Shown here one piece after another: positions 54,030 to 62,395 of a DNA stretch of 64,000 nucleotides. Made by a program: the position numbers and the translations under genes. The stretch comes from Gemmatimonadaceae bacterium (GTDB taxonomy: Bacteria; Gemmatimonadota; Gemmatimonadetes; Gemmatimonadales; Gemmatimonadaceae): assembly GCA_037721215.1 (NCBI GenBank), contig JBBJNV010000005.1, forward strand, positions 62,001 through 126,000. Reading direction: 5' to 3'. The notes under the pieces are model-generated. The model searched no databases. It saw only the letters and a list, made by a program, of their open reading frames with translations, and was not told the DNA's origin. The first letter of the stretch is position 1. Each line of letters opens with the position of its first letter.

Positions 54030-56822
54030 ATGACCCATAATCCTCCGCGCAGCGATCTGCCGGCACAGTATGATCCGGCCGCCGTCGAGGCTGCGCTCTC
54101 TCGGGAGTGGGAGGACGCCGGCGTTTTCACGGCACAGCCCAGCCGGTCGCGAGGTTCGGGCGGCAGTCGCAACCCATTCGTGATCGTGATGCCGCCGCCC
54201 AATGTGACGGCGGTTCTGCACATGGGGCACGGCCTCAATAATTCCGTCCAGGATGTACTGGCACGATGGCGGCGGATGCAGGGTGACGAGTGCCTCTGGC
54301 TGCCGGGAACAGATCACGCCGGCATCGCAACCCAGAATGTGATCGAGAAGCAGCTCGCCGCCGAGGGACGCACGCGCTTCGACCTCGGCCGCGAGGCTTT
54401 CGTTGAAAGAACCACCGCTTTTGTCGAAGCCACCGGTGGTACGATTCTCGATCAGCTGCGAGCTATCGGAGCTTCATGTGACTGGACGCGCACGGCTTAC
54501 ACGCTGTCACCGGAACTGTCGCTCGCGGTGCGCGAGGCCTTCGTTCAGTTACACGAGCGGGGACTGATCTACCGCGGACACCGCGTGATTCACTGGTGTC
54601 CGCGCTGTCTTACTTCGCTGAGCGATGAAGAAGCGGAGCACGTAGATGAAATGGGCCACCTTTATCACATAAGGTATTCCACTCCCGGCAGCGAGACAGA
54701 TGGCATAACGATCGCAACTACGCGGCCTGAAACCATGCTTGGCGATGTTGCGGTGGCCGTCCATCCGGATGATGATCGCTACCAGCACCTCATCGGGCGC
54801 ACGCTGCTGCTGCCAATCGCCAACATCGAGATCCCGATAATCGCCGACGCCGAGGGTGTTGACCCTTCGTTCGGAACCGGCGCGGTCAAGATCACGCCTG
54901 CCCACGACCTCAACGATTTCGAGATGGGCAAACGTCATTCTCTGCCGATGCCCGTCGTGATTTCACCCGATGCCACCATGATGAATGGTGCCGACGCCGG
55001 TGGACGGGTGCCTGCATCGCTTCTCGGCGCCGACCGCTTCGAGGCGCGGACGCGGATTGTCTCGCTGCTGCGCGAAGCAGGCCAGCTCGAAAAGACAGAG
55101 CCGCATTCGCACGCGGTGAGACACTGTTATCGTTGCGACACGGTTGTCGAGCCGCGGCTGTCGGACCAGTGGTTCGTGAAGATGAAACCGCTCGCTGAAC
55201 CTGCGCTCGAAGCTGTGCGATCCGGGCGGATACGCATTCTGCCAGAAAGGCACGAGGCCGTTTACATCAACTGGCTCGAGAGCATTCGCGACTGGAACAT
55301 TTCGCGGCAGCTGTGGTGGGGCCACCGCATTCCGGTGTGGTACTGCGACGGCTGTGGCGAGACCACTGTGAGCCGGGATGACGTCGACGCGTGCCCTCAC
55401 TGCGGGGGAACAACGCGCCAGGATGAGGACGTCCTCGACACCTGGTTTTCGTCGTGGCTGTGGCCGTTTTCGACACTCGGTTGGCCGGACAGGGATTCCG
55501 CCGATCTCAAGGCGTTCTATCCTACCGATGATCTCGTCACGGCGCCCGAGATCCTTTTTTTCTGGGTAGCCCGAATGATCATGGGCGGCTACGCGTTCAT
55601 GGGAGATGCGCCCTTTCACACGATCTACCTGCACGGAACCGTGCGGGACATGAACCACCTCAAGATGTCGAAGTCACTCGGCAACGGCATCGATCCGCTG
55701 GACGTTGTAGCCCTGTACGGCGCCGATGCGTTGCGTTATACGGTGATCTCGGGCCTTGGTGTTGGCGCCGATCTGATGCTCGATCCGAACGACCTCGCAA
55801 GATCGTTCGGCCCGGGGAGAAACTTCGCGACCAAGCTCTGGAATATTGGGAGGTTCCTGCTTGCAAATGTCGGCGATGATGCCGTCGATGATGTCGAATC
55901 GATCGATGTCTCGTGCTTCGCACGTGCTGACCGGTGGATACTTGGCCGCCTCAACGTCGCGATCTCCGAATGCGATGCCGCACTCGGACCCGTGCGGCCG
56001 CGCGATGGCCATTGGACTGAAGCCGAGCTTCGCGCCGGCCTGCGACTCAGCGACTACGCTGAGAGCGCCCGAAGATTTGTCTGGAACGATCTCGCCGACT
56101 GGTATCTCGAATCGACCAAAGTCCGGCTTGCCACGCCAGGCGCTGATCGAGACGTGGCACGCGCTGTTCTCATCCACGCGTTCGACGCGGCGCTTCGGCT
56201 GCTCCAGCCGATAGTTCCGTTTATTACCGAAACACTTTGGCGCAGGTTGCCTGGCGGAAATGGAACGCGGGAGAAATGGCTCGCGAAAGCTGCATGGCCC
56301 GTACAGAATTCTGTCTTTGGCGCTGAACCGGAGTTCGAGCTCGTTCGCGAGGCAATCAATGCCATCAGGCAGCTGCGCTCTGATTATGCGGTTACTCCAG
56401 GTGATGTGATTGCGGCATCGCTGGTAACCGCCGGTAACGCTAACGCAGAGCTCGACCGCAAGATTTTCTCGGAGGAGGCAGCATTCATACGACGGCTCGC
56501 CCGGTGCGATCTATCCCTGGCTGAAACTGAATCCGGGGAGGGCGCGTCCCCGACTTCGGGCGCATCACTGTTGCTTGGCAGCGGGTCGCAGATTCTCGTG
56601 CCGCTGGCCGGCCTCATCGACATTCCGAAGGAATCCGCAAAGGCGACCAGAGAGCTGGCCCAGCTTCAGAAACAGCTCGATTCACTCACGGCCCGGCTGG
56701 AAAACCCTGGGTTTACCGAGCGTGCACCCGCCGATGTAGTCGCCGCCGAGCGACACAAGGCGGCGGACTGGATGGCACGGCGCGAAAAGCTGGTCCTGAA
56801 AGTGAAGTCACTGTGCGAGTGA
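54030..56822 (+). CDS. valS: Valyl-tRNA synthetase
   Basis: Charges tRNA-Val and edits mischarged threonine. 930 residues. The HIGH-type motif is PPPNVTAVLHMGH near residue 54, the KMSKS loop is LKMSKSLGNGIDPLDVV, the editing domain has TTRPETMLGDVAVAVHPDD, and the zinc-finger-like CDGCGETTVSRDDVDACPHC is present. The anticodon-binding domain includes WYLESTK. The C-terminal coiled coil (LAQLQKQLDSLTARLENPGF) is that of ValRS. ATG at 54030. Its stop lies inside the start region of the next lipoprotein gene. Confidence 0.97.
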   Translation: MTHNPPRSDLPAQYDPAAVEAALSREWEDAGVFTAQPSRSRGSGGSRNPFVIVMPPPNVTAVLHMGHGLNNSVQDVLARWRRMQGDECLWLPGTDHAGIATQNVIEKQLAAEGRTRFDLGREAFVERTTAFVEATGGTILDQLRAIGASCDWTRTAYTLSPELSLAVREAFVQLHERGLIYRGHRVIHWCPRCLTSLSDEEAEHVDEMGHLYHIRYSTPGSETDGITIATTRPETMLGDVAVAVHPDDDRYQHLIGRTLLLPIANIEIPIIADAEGVDPSFGTGAVKITPAHDLNDFEMGKRHSLPMPVVISPDATMMNGADAGGRVPASLLGADRFEARTRIVSLLREAGQLEKTEPHSHAVRHCYRCDTVVEPRLSDQWFVKMKPLAEPALEAVRSGRIRILPERHEAVYINWLESIRDWNISRQLWWGHRIPVWYCDGCGETTVSRDDVDACPHCGGTTRQDEDVLDTWFSSWLWPFSTLGWPDRDSADLKAFYPTDDLVTAPEILFFWVARMIMGGYAFMGDAPFHTIYLHGTVRDMNHLKMSKSLGNGIDPLDVVALYGADALRYTVISGLGVGADLMLDPNDLARSFGPGRNFATKLWNIGRFLLANVGDDAVDDVESIDVSCFARADRWILGRLNVAISECDAALGPVRPRDGHWTEAELRAGLRLSDYAESARRFVWNDLADWYLESTKVRLATPGADRDVARAVLIHAFDAALRLLQPIVPFITETLWRRLPGGNGTREKWLAKAAWPVQNSVFGAEPEFELVREAINAIRQLRSDYAVTPGDVIAASLVTAGNANAELDRKIFSEEAAFIRRLARCDLSLAETESGEGASPTSGASLLLGSGSQILVPLAGLIDIPKESAKATRELAQLQKQLDSLTARLENPGFTERAPADVVAAERHKAADWMARREKLVLKVKSLCE

Positions 56823-57955
56823 TCTCAGGCGCGATCGCCGCGCTCGTAGCGATAGGCGGTTGCGCGTCCCCAGGCGTGCCGCCCGGGGGGCCTCCTGACA
56901 CCGTCGCGCCTCAGGTAGTACGGATTGCCCCCGATAGCGGGCGTACCGGCGTCACTCCGCGGGACGTGATCTTTCGATTTGACGAGGTAGTCAATGAGCG
57001 ACCCGTCGGCGCAGCCTCTCTCGCAGCACTCTTTCTGATTTCCCCACGTCAGGGAACCCCTGAAGTGGACTGGAATCGGGACGAGGTGGCCGTTCGACCG
57101 CAGAAAGGCTGGCGGAGAAACACCACCTACACCGTAACGTTGTTACCGGGAATGTCCGACATCCGCGGCAATGTCAGGAACACAGGCGCAGTGACGATTT
57201 TTTCGACCGGCCGCTCGATACCGCAGACACGGCTTACGGGACGATTGTTCAACTGGCCGGCGGGCGCGGTTGCACCTCGCGCCGTCGTGGAGGCAGTGTC
57301 GCAACCCGACACAAGTTTCATCTATGTGACCACTACAGACTCCCTCGGACGGTTCCTGTTTCCACACCTTCCGTCGGGCCTGTACACAGTGCGGGGCTTT
57401 CTCGACGAGAACGCCAACCGCGGTCTCGACCAGCGTGAACTGTGGGATTCAGTTGCCATCAGCCTTGCCGACTCCGCGAGTGTCGAGCTGCTGGCGTTTG
57501 TCCACGATTCAGTCGGACCGCGCATTTCTGAAGTTTCAATTCGCGATTCGGTGACGCTGGTATTGAATTTCGACGGGCCGATTCTTGTCCCGGCGGCTTT
57601 CACTGCCGCGTCTGTGACTGTGACTGCACCCGACTCCACCCGGTTGCCGGTGGTGAGCGTGAGGTCGGCTGCGGAGGCGCGTGACTCTGTGTTCGAGACC
57701 CCCGGCGTTATTGTAGAAACGACACGGCCATCGAAACCGGTGCCCCCGCGAACACTCGTCGTTGCACTCGGTGCTCCCCTCCGCGCTGGCATCGATTATC
57801 GCGTTCGCGCAATCGACATCAGGAGCCTTGTCGGAGTAGCGAGATCGAGCGAGCGCACCGCCACGATTCCCTTGCCTCCTGCCGTTTCGCCGCCTGCGGC
57901 GAAGCCGCCGGCGCCAGTCCGCGAAATACCGAAGCCGACGCCCGTCCGAAGATGA
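56813..57955 (+). CDS. Lipoprotein with bacterial Ig-like (Big_5) domain
   Basis: 380 residues. The GTG at 56813 is preferred to the GTG at 56819 because it gives the signal peptide an Arg (MRVISGAIAALVAIGGC); the latter overlaps the valS stop as GTGA. Mature protein starts at Cys 17. Residues 30-130 form an Ig-like domain (PDSGRTGVTPRDVIFRFDEV, YTVTLLPGMSDIRGN). They are followed by a beta-rich carboxypeptidase-regulatory-like segment with YTVRGFLDENANRGLDQRE. The C-terminal 40 residues are Pro/Ala-rich. Outer-membrane or surface location is likely. Function is unknown. Confidence 0.82.
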   Translation: MRVISGAIAALVAIGGCASPGVPPGGPPDTVAPQVVRIAPDSGRTGVTPRDVIFRFDEVVNERPVGAASLAALFLISPRQGTPEVDWNRDEVAVRPQKGWRRNTTYTVTLLPGMSDIRGNVRNTGAVTIFSTGRSIPQTRLTGRLFNWPAGAVAPRAVVEAVSQPDTSFIYVTTTDSLGRFLFPHLPSGLYTVRGFLDENANRGLDQRELWDSVAISLADSASVELLAFVHDSVGPRISEVSIRDSVTLVLNFDGPILVPAAFTAASVTVTAPDSTRLPVVSVRSAAEARDSVFETPGVIVETTRPSKPVPPRTLVVALGAPLRAGIDYRVRAIDIRSLVGVARSSERTATIPLPPAVSPPAAKPPAPVREIPKPTPVRR

Positions 57956-59319
57956 CTGATGCGCGGCGGGCGCTACCGAGCGTGACTTCCCTGCTCGAAA
58001 CAGCGCATGTTCGCTCTCTGCTCGAACGCCATCCGCGGAGTCTCATTGTAAACGCTGTCAGGCAGACCGTGCAGCTGGTTCGCGACGCGCCGGGGGGCCA
58101 TCAATCAGGCACCGATTGGGACAGCGCGATTGACCGCCAGGTCGAGACATCCACGCGCTCATCACTTCGACGGGTATTCAACGCCACTGGCGTCGTCCTG
58201 CACACCAACCTTGGTCGCGCTCCCCTGGCCGAATGCGCGATTTCCGCGATTGTGGAAACAGCCGCCGGGTTCACGAATCTTGAATACGATCTTGCTGAAG
58301 CGCGGCGAGGCTCTCGCTACGTGCACTGTGTATCGCTGCTGCGCGAACTGACGGGCGCCGAAGACGCAATTGTGGTGAACAATTGTGCATCGGCACTGGT
58401 GCTGTCACTGAGTGCGCTCGCCCGCGGGCGTGAAACGATCGTTTCGCGAGGTGAGCTGGTGGAGATCGGCGGTAGTTTTCGCGTGCCCGACATCATGCAG
58501 CGGAGCGGCACCGCGCTCGTCGAAGTCGGCACGACCAACCGCACTCACGTTGACGACTATCGCCGCGCTCTCACGCCGCGAACCGGTGCCATCGCGAAAA
58601 TTCATCGCAGCAACTTCGCGCTTTCCGGCTTCGTCGCCGACACCAGCGTGCAATCGCTGGCGCCGATCGCGCGCGAGCACGATATCCCCATCATTCATGA
58701 CCTTGGCAGCGGGCTGCTGCTGGACCTCGGGGAATACGGCCTCAGCGGCGAGCCGACGGCACGAATGGCTCTGGCGGCTGGCGCAACGCTCGTTCTCATG
58801 AGCGGTGACAAGCTGCTGGGTGGTCCGCAGGCGGGGATCGTCGTCGGCCGAGCGCGTGCTATTGACCGACTGCGGCAGGATCCGTTCGCGCGGGCAATGC
58901 GGGTCGACAAGCTGACGATCGCCGCCCTCGGCGCCACACTCGCGTTGTATCGTGAACCTCAGCTCGCCATTAGCCAGATTCCAGCGTTGGCGATGATCAC
59001 CGCCAGCGTCGCGAGCGTTCGGTCGCGCTGCTCGAAACTGGTCACGGCGCTGACCGGCGCGGGTGTATGCGGCGCGGTTGTCGACACGGTTGCCAGTGTC
59101 GGCGCCGGAGCTTTTCCGACGGCTGCAATCCCTTCGGCCGGAGTTTCACTCGCCGGTGACGTGAAAGCGATCGAGCTTGCACTCAGAAGCGGCGCCACTC
59201 CGGTCATCGCGCGCATCGCCGATGACAGAGTCCTTCTCGACATGCGCACCGTTCCCGTCAGCGACGATGCAGCCTTCACTCGCGCGGTGGTCTCCGCGCT
59301 CGGCACAGAAGAGTTCTGA
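57952..59319 (+). CDS. selA: L-seryl-tRNA(Sec) selenium transferase
   Basis: PLP enzyme converting Ser-tRNA(Sec) to selenocysteinyl-tRNA(Sec) with selenophosphate. 455 residues. N-terminal helical domain LPSVTSLLETAHVRSLLERH; then NATGVVLHTNLGRAPL, YDLAEARRGSRYVH, VNNCASALVLSL, IHDLGSGLLLDLGEYG and the PLP-lysine site LMSGDKLLGGPQAG. ATG at 57952 overlaps the lipoprotein stop (ATGA). Its presence implies that the organism decodes UGA as selenocysteine, but selB, selC and selD are not in the window and I found no gene with an evident in-frame Sec codon. Confidence 0.96.
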   Translation: MTDARRALPSVTSLLETAHVRSLLERHPRSLIVNAVRQTVQLVRDAPGGHQSGTDWDSAIDRQVETSTRSSLRRVFNATGVVLHTNLGRAPLAECAISAIVETAAGFTNLEYDLAEARRGSRYVHCVSLLRELTGAEDAIVVNNCASALVLSLSALARGRETIVSRGELVEIGGSFRVPDIMQRSGTALVEVGTTNRTHVDDYRRALTPRTGAIAKIHRSNFALSGFVADTSVQSLAPIAREHDIPIIHDLGSGLLLDLGEYGLSGEPTARMALAAGATLVLMSGDKLLGGPQAGIVVGRARAIDRLRQDPFARAMRVDKLTIAALGATLALYREPQLAISQIPALAMITASVASVRSRCSKLVTALTGAGVCGAVVDTVASVGAGAFPTAAIPSAGVSLAGDVKAIELALRSGATPVIARIADDRVLLDMRTVPVSDDAAFTRAVVSALGTEEF

Positions 59320-59864
59320 ACAAACCGCCCAGCGCCGTATTCCTCGATCGTGACGGGACCATCATCGAGGATGGTCATTACATCTCGCGGCTCAATCAGG
59401 TCCGGCTCATCGATGGTGCCGCCATTGCAATTGCCCGCATCAATGCAGCCTCGATTCCGGTAATCGTCGTCACTAATCAGTCAGGAATCGGCAGAGGATT
59501 TTTCACCATCGCTGACTACGAGCGGCTGGTGATACATCTTGAAGAAATGCTTGCGGTACATGGCGCTCATCTCGATGCGTCGTATTACTGCCCTCATGCG
59601 CCGGACGACTTGTGCAATTGCAGAAAGCCGGGAGGAGCCTTGTTCGAGCAGGCAGCCAGGGAGCGGCCTGGCATCGACCTGGGCTGCTCGCTTTACATCG
59701 GGGATCGCTGGCGTGACATCGCGCCGGGCATTGCGTTTGGCGGCACTGGCGTGCTGGTGCCGAGCCCGGAGACTCCTCGCAGTGAGATCGATCTTGCCGG
59801 TGAAACAGCATGCGTGGCGAAATCAATGGGCCAGGTCCTCGACTGGTATCTTGCCGCCCGCTGA
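59316..59864 (+). CDS. gmhB: D,D-heptose 1,7-bisphosphate phosphatase with apparent CTG start
   Basis: HAD phosphatase in ADP-heptose synthesis for LPS core. 182 residues: VFLDRDGTIIEDGHYIS near the N-terminus, VVTNQSGIGRGFFT, the zinc loop CPHAPDDLCNCRKP, and YIGDRWRDIAPGIAFGG. The coding frame extends from the selA stop, but between an in-frame TGA at 59223 and the conserved DRDGT there is no ATG, GTG or TTG. The only plausible start is CTG at 59316, overlapping the selA TGA as CTGA. Translational coupling from selA would fit. A GTG at 59529 lies inside the domain and would destroy the active site. Confidence 0.87.
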   Translation: MNKPPSAVFLDRDGTIIEDGHYISRLNQVRLIDGAAIAIARINAASIPVIVVTNQSGIGRGFFTIADYERLVIHLEEMLAVHGAHLDASYYCPHAPDDLCNCRKPGGALFEQAARERPGIDLGCSLYIGDRWRDIAPGIAFGGTGVLVPSPETPRSEIDLAGETACVAKSMGQVLDWYLAAR

Positions 59865-59981
59865 TGAATAGCGGGTCCAACGCGTGATGTGTGGCGCGGG
59901 CCCTCGCTACTCTCGGGACACGGGTTGTCAAGTTCGTGTATCGGGCCCGGTCTGACTCTTACTGGGACCGCTTCGGCGCGG

Positions 59982-59987
59982 TAGAAT
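59982..59987 (+). promoter_or_regulatory. Candidate -10 element for purN
   Basis: TAGAAT 6 nt before the ATG at 59994, in the 129-nt gap between gmhB and purN. With this spacing transcription would begin at or next to the start codon. The -35 position (TTACTG, 17 nt upstream) is weak. Confidence 0.35.
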
Positions 59988-59993
59988 CGCGGC

Positions 59994-60590
59994 ATGTCAG
60001 TTCGTATCGCAGTGCTCGCGTCTGGCGGGGGCACGAACCTCCAGGCCATTCTCGACTTTTATGCCCAACGACCGTCAGCGACCGCCGAAGTGGCTCTCGT
60101 CGCGGCAAACCGTGACTCGGCCGGAGCGTTACTCCGCGCCCGGGCCGCCGGCATTCCGGCGGAGATTTTTGACGCAACCGATGACGGTGGTGCGCTCCTG
60201 AATCTGCTCGAACGTTTCTCTATCGGCCTGGTGGTACTGGCGGGCTACCTCAAACGAATCCCTCCTTCTGTGATAGCCGCGTTTCACGGGCGCGTCGTGA
60301 ACATCCATCCGGGATTGCTCCCTGATTTCGGCGGTGCCGGCATGTACGGCGCGAGGGTGCATGCAGCCGTTCTCGCATCTGGTGCGACCATGACAGGGGT
60401 CACGGTTCATCTCGTTGACGATGAGTTTGATCAGGGGCCTGTAATTGCTCAATGGCAGATGCGCGTGCGGATTGATGACACGGCCGAGTCACTGGCCAGG
60501 CGCGTGCTTGCTATCGAACATCTCGTATATCCTCGCGTGGTCGATATGGTGGCCGCGCTCAATGATTCCGAATATTCTGCCGACTTCTGA
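59994..60590 (+). CDS. purN: Phosphoribosylglycinamide formyltransferase
   Basis: Transfers formyl from 10-formyl-THF to GAR in purine synthesis. 198 residues. ASGGGTNLQAILD binds the substrate phosphate. The catalytic Asn-His-Asp are in VVNIHPGLLPDFGG and HLVDDEFDQGPVIAQ. The segment GGAGMYGARVHAAVLASGAT is typical. No Shine-Dalgarno; TAGAAT lies 6 nt before the ATG. purH starts one base after its stop. Confidence 0.95.
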   Translation: MSVRIAVLASGGGTNLQAILDFYAQRPSATAEVALVAANRDSAGALLRARAAGIPAEIFDATDDGGALLNLLERFSIGLVVLAGYLKRIPPSVIAAFHGRVVNIHPGLLPDFGGAGMYGARVHAAVLASGATMTGVTVHLVDDEFDQGPVIAQWQMRVRIDDTAESLARRVLAIEHLVYPRVVDMVAALNDSEYSADF

Positions 60591-60591
60591 C

Positions 60592-62124
60592 ATGCCGCTT
60601 GCCCTTCTTTCTGTTTCCGACAAAACCGGTCTCGTCGATTTCGCGCAGGGACTGACCGGTATGGGGTGGGAGCTGGTTTCCACGGGCGGGACCGCCAAGG
60701 CGCTGCGGGCGGCGGGAATGTCAGTGAGGGATGTGAGCGAGCTTACCGGATTCCCCGAGATTCTCGATGGCCGGTTGAAAACGCTTCATCCACTGGTTCA
60801 TGGCGGATTGCTTGCCCGGCGGGACATCCCCGCACATGTGGCCGCGGCCGAGGAACATGGTATCTCGCCGATCGATCTGGTGGCGGTGAATCTCTATCCG
60901 TTTCAAGCGACCGCTTCGAAGCCGGGTGTGAAGGCCGAGACTGTTATCGAGAACATCGATATTGGCGGACCGTCAATGCTGCGATCGGCAGCAAAAAATT
61001 TCGCCTCGGTGACCGTCGTTGTAGACCCTGCCGATTATGGCCGTGTCCTCGCAACCTTTTCCGCCAATGACGACGACGTTGACCTGCGCCGATTGCTGGC
61101 CGAGAAGGTTTTTGCGCACACTGCCGGATATGACGCGGCGATTTCGAGGTGGTTCGCGTGTGAGCGCGCGGAGGAGTTTCCAGATCGGACGACTGTATCA
61201 CTCCATCGTGCGCAGACGCTCCGTTACGGCGAGAATCCAGGGCAACGGGCCGCTTTTTACATCGAACCGAGCGGCAACGGCCTTGCCGGTCTGACGCAGA
61301 AGGGCGGCAAGGAGTTGTCATTCAACAATCTCCTCGACCTCGAAGGGGCGCTGTTGACGACAGATTCCTTCGAGGGTGAGATCTGCTGCGCAATCATCAA
61401 GCATACCACTCCCTGTGGACTTGCAACGGGATCGACCGCGATTGACGCATACCGTAAGGCCCTTGCCTGCGATCCACTGTCGGCGTTTGGGTCGGTAATT
61501 TCACTCACCGTAGCGGTTGACGCTGAAACGGCGGAGGCTGTATCGAGTCTATTTGTCGAGTGCATTGTCGCGCCCGAGTTCAGCGTCGAAGCGCTCGAGA
61601 TCCTGGGCCGGAAGAAGAATCTGCGTGTGCTTGAAGGCAGGGCGGTGTGGAAGGACCATGCGCTCGACTACAAGCGCGTACGCGGGGGATTCCTTGTTCA
61701 GGAGCGTGCGAATACAAAGACGTCGACCGCTGAGTGGACCGTCGTCACGAAGCGGCAACCGACCGAAGATGAGCAGGTGGATCTGCGCTTCGCGTGGCGG
61801 GCGGTGGCCAGCGTTAAGTCAAATGCAATCCTGCTTGCACGGGACGGCGCGACGATCGGTATTGGCGCGGGGCAGATGTCGCGAGTGGACGCGGCATTTC
61901 TTTCGGTTCACAAAGCCCGGATTGCCGGCCATGAGACCATTGGAGCCGTGCTGGGGTCGGACGCTTTCTTTCCGTTCCGTGACGGCGTCGACCAGGCGGC
62001 GGAAGCCGGCATCACGGCCATCGTTCAGCCGGGCGGCTCGGTGCGGGATGCGGAGGTGATAGGAGCGGCCGATGAAAAGAACATTGCGATGGTGTTTACG
62101 GGCCAGCGGCAGTTCCGGCATTAG
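60592..62124 (+). CDS. purH: Bifunctional AICAR transformylase / IMP cyclohydrolase
   Basis: Last two steps of IMP synthesis. 510 residues from the ATG at 60592 (MPLALLSVSDKTGLVDFAQG); the frame runs upstream within purN to 60445. The N-terminal MGS-like cyclohydrolase domain has STGGTAKALRAAG and RLKTLHPLVHGGLLARRD. The C-terminal transformylase has RYGENPGQRAAFY, KHTTPCGLATG (KHxxPCG), AFGSVISL, and PGGSVRDAEVIGAADE. It depends on one-carbon units from GlyA. It ends 117 nt before the tRNA-Ser gene. Confidence 0.97.
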   Translation: MPLALLSVSDKTGLVDFAQGLTGMGWELVSTGGTAKALRAAGMSVRDVSELTGFPEILDGRLKTLHPLVHGGLLARRDIPAHVAAAEEHGISPIDLVAVNLYPFQATASKPGVKAETVIENIDIGGPSMLRSAAKNFASVTVVVDPADYGRVLATFSANDDDVDLRRLLAEKVFAHTAGYDAAISRWFACERAEEFPDRTTVSLHRAQTLRYGENPGQRAAFYIEPSGNGLAGLTQKGGKELSFNNLLDLEGALLTTDSFEGEICCAIIKHTTPCGLATGSTAIDAYRKALACDPLSAFGSVISLTVAVDAETAEAVSSLFVECIVAPEFSVEALEILGRKKNLRVLEGRAVWKDHALDYKRVRGGFLVQERANTKTSTAEWTVVTKRQPTEDEQVDLRFAWRAVASVKSNAILLARDGATIGIGAGQMSRVDAAFLSVHKARIAGHETIGAVLGSDAFFPFRDGVDQAAEAGITAIVQPGGSVRDAEVIGAADEKNIAMVFTGQRQFRH

Positions 62125-62189
62125 AGCACCGCGGGCTGCTGGCCGGAAATCTATGGGCTCCCATACAGTTTCCCTGACGGCCTGCAAGG

Positions 62190-62218
62190 TTGAGAATCCA
62201 GTGTATCGCGCATAGCTT
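62190..62218 (+). promoter_or_regulatory. Candidate promoter of tRNA-Ser
   Basis: TTGAGA at 62190-62195, a 17-nt spacer and TAGCTT at 62213-62218, placed 23 nt before the tRNA 5' end. The -35 is good and the -10 weak. Confidence 0.35.
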
Positions 62219-62241
62219 CCGCGAGTCTGGATTGCAGTACG

Positions 62242-62324
62242 GGAGGGTTGGCAGAATGGCTATTGCACCAGTCTTGAAAACTGGCGCGGGCAACCGCTTG
62301 GGGGTTCGAGTCCCTCACCCTCCG
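62242..62324 (+). tRNA. tRNA-Ser(TGA)
   Basis: 83 nt. Acceptor GGAGGGT pairs with ACCCTCC, with discriminator G. The anticodon stem CCAGT/ACTGG closes loop CTTGAAA (anticodon TGA). The variable arm has stem GCGG/CCGC around GCAA, and the T arm ends in GGTTCGAGTCC. A long variable arm and G73 are serine identity features. The CCA is not encoded. Confidence 0.95.
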
Positions 62325-62395
62325 TCATGCAAGCCCGAAGCTGTCCTGGTTCGCTCCAAAGTTCATGCAAAAGCACTCGAGGGTGCTGATCGAAG

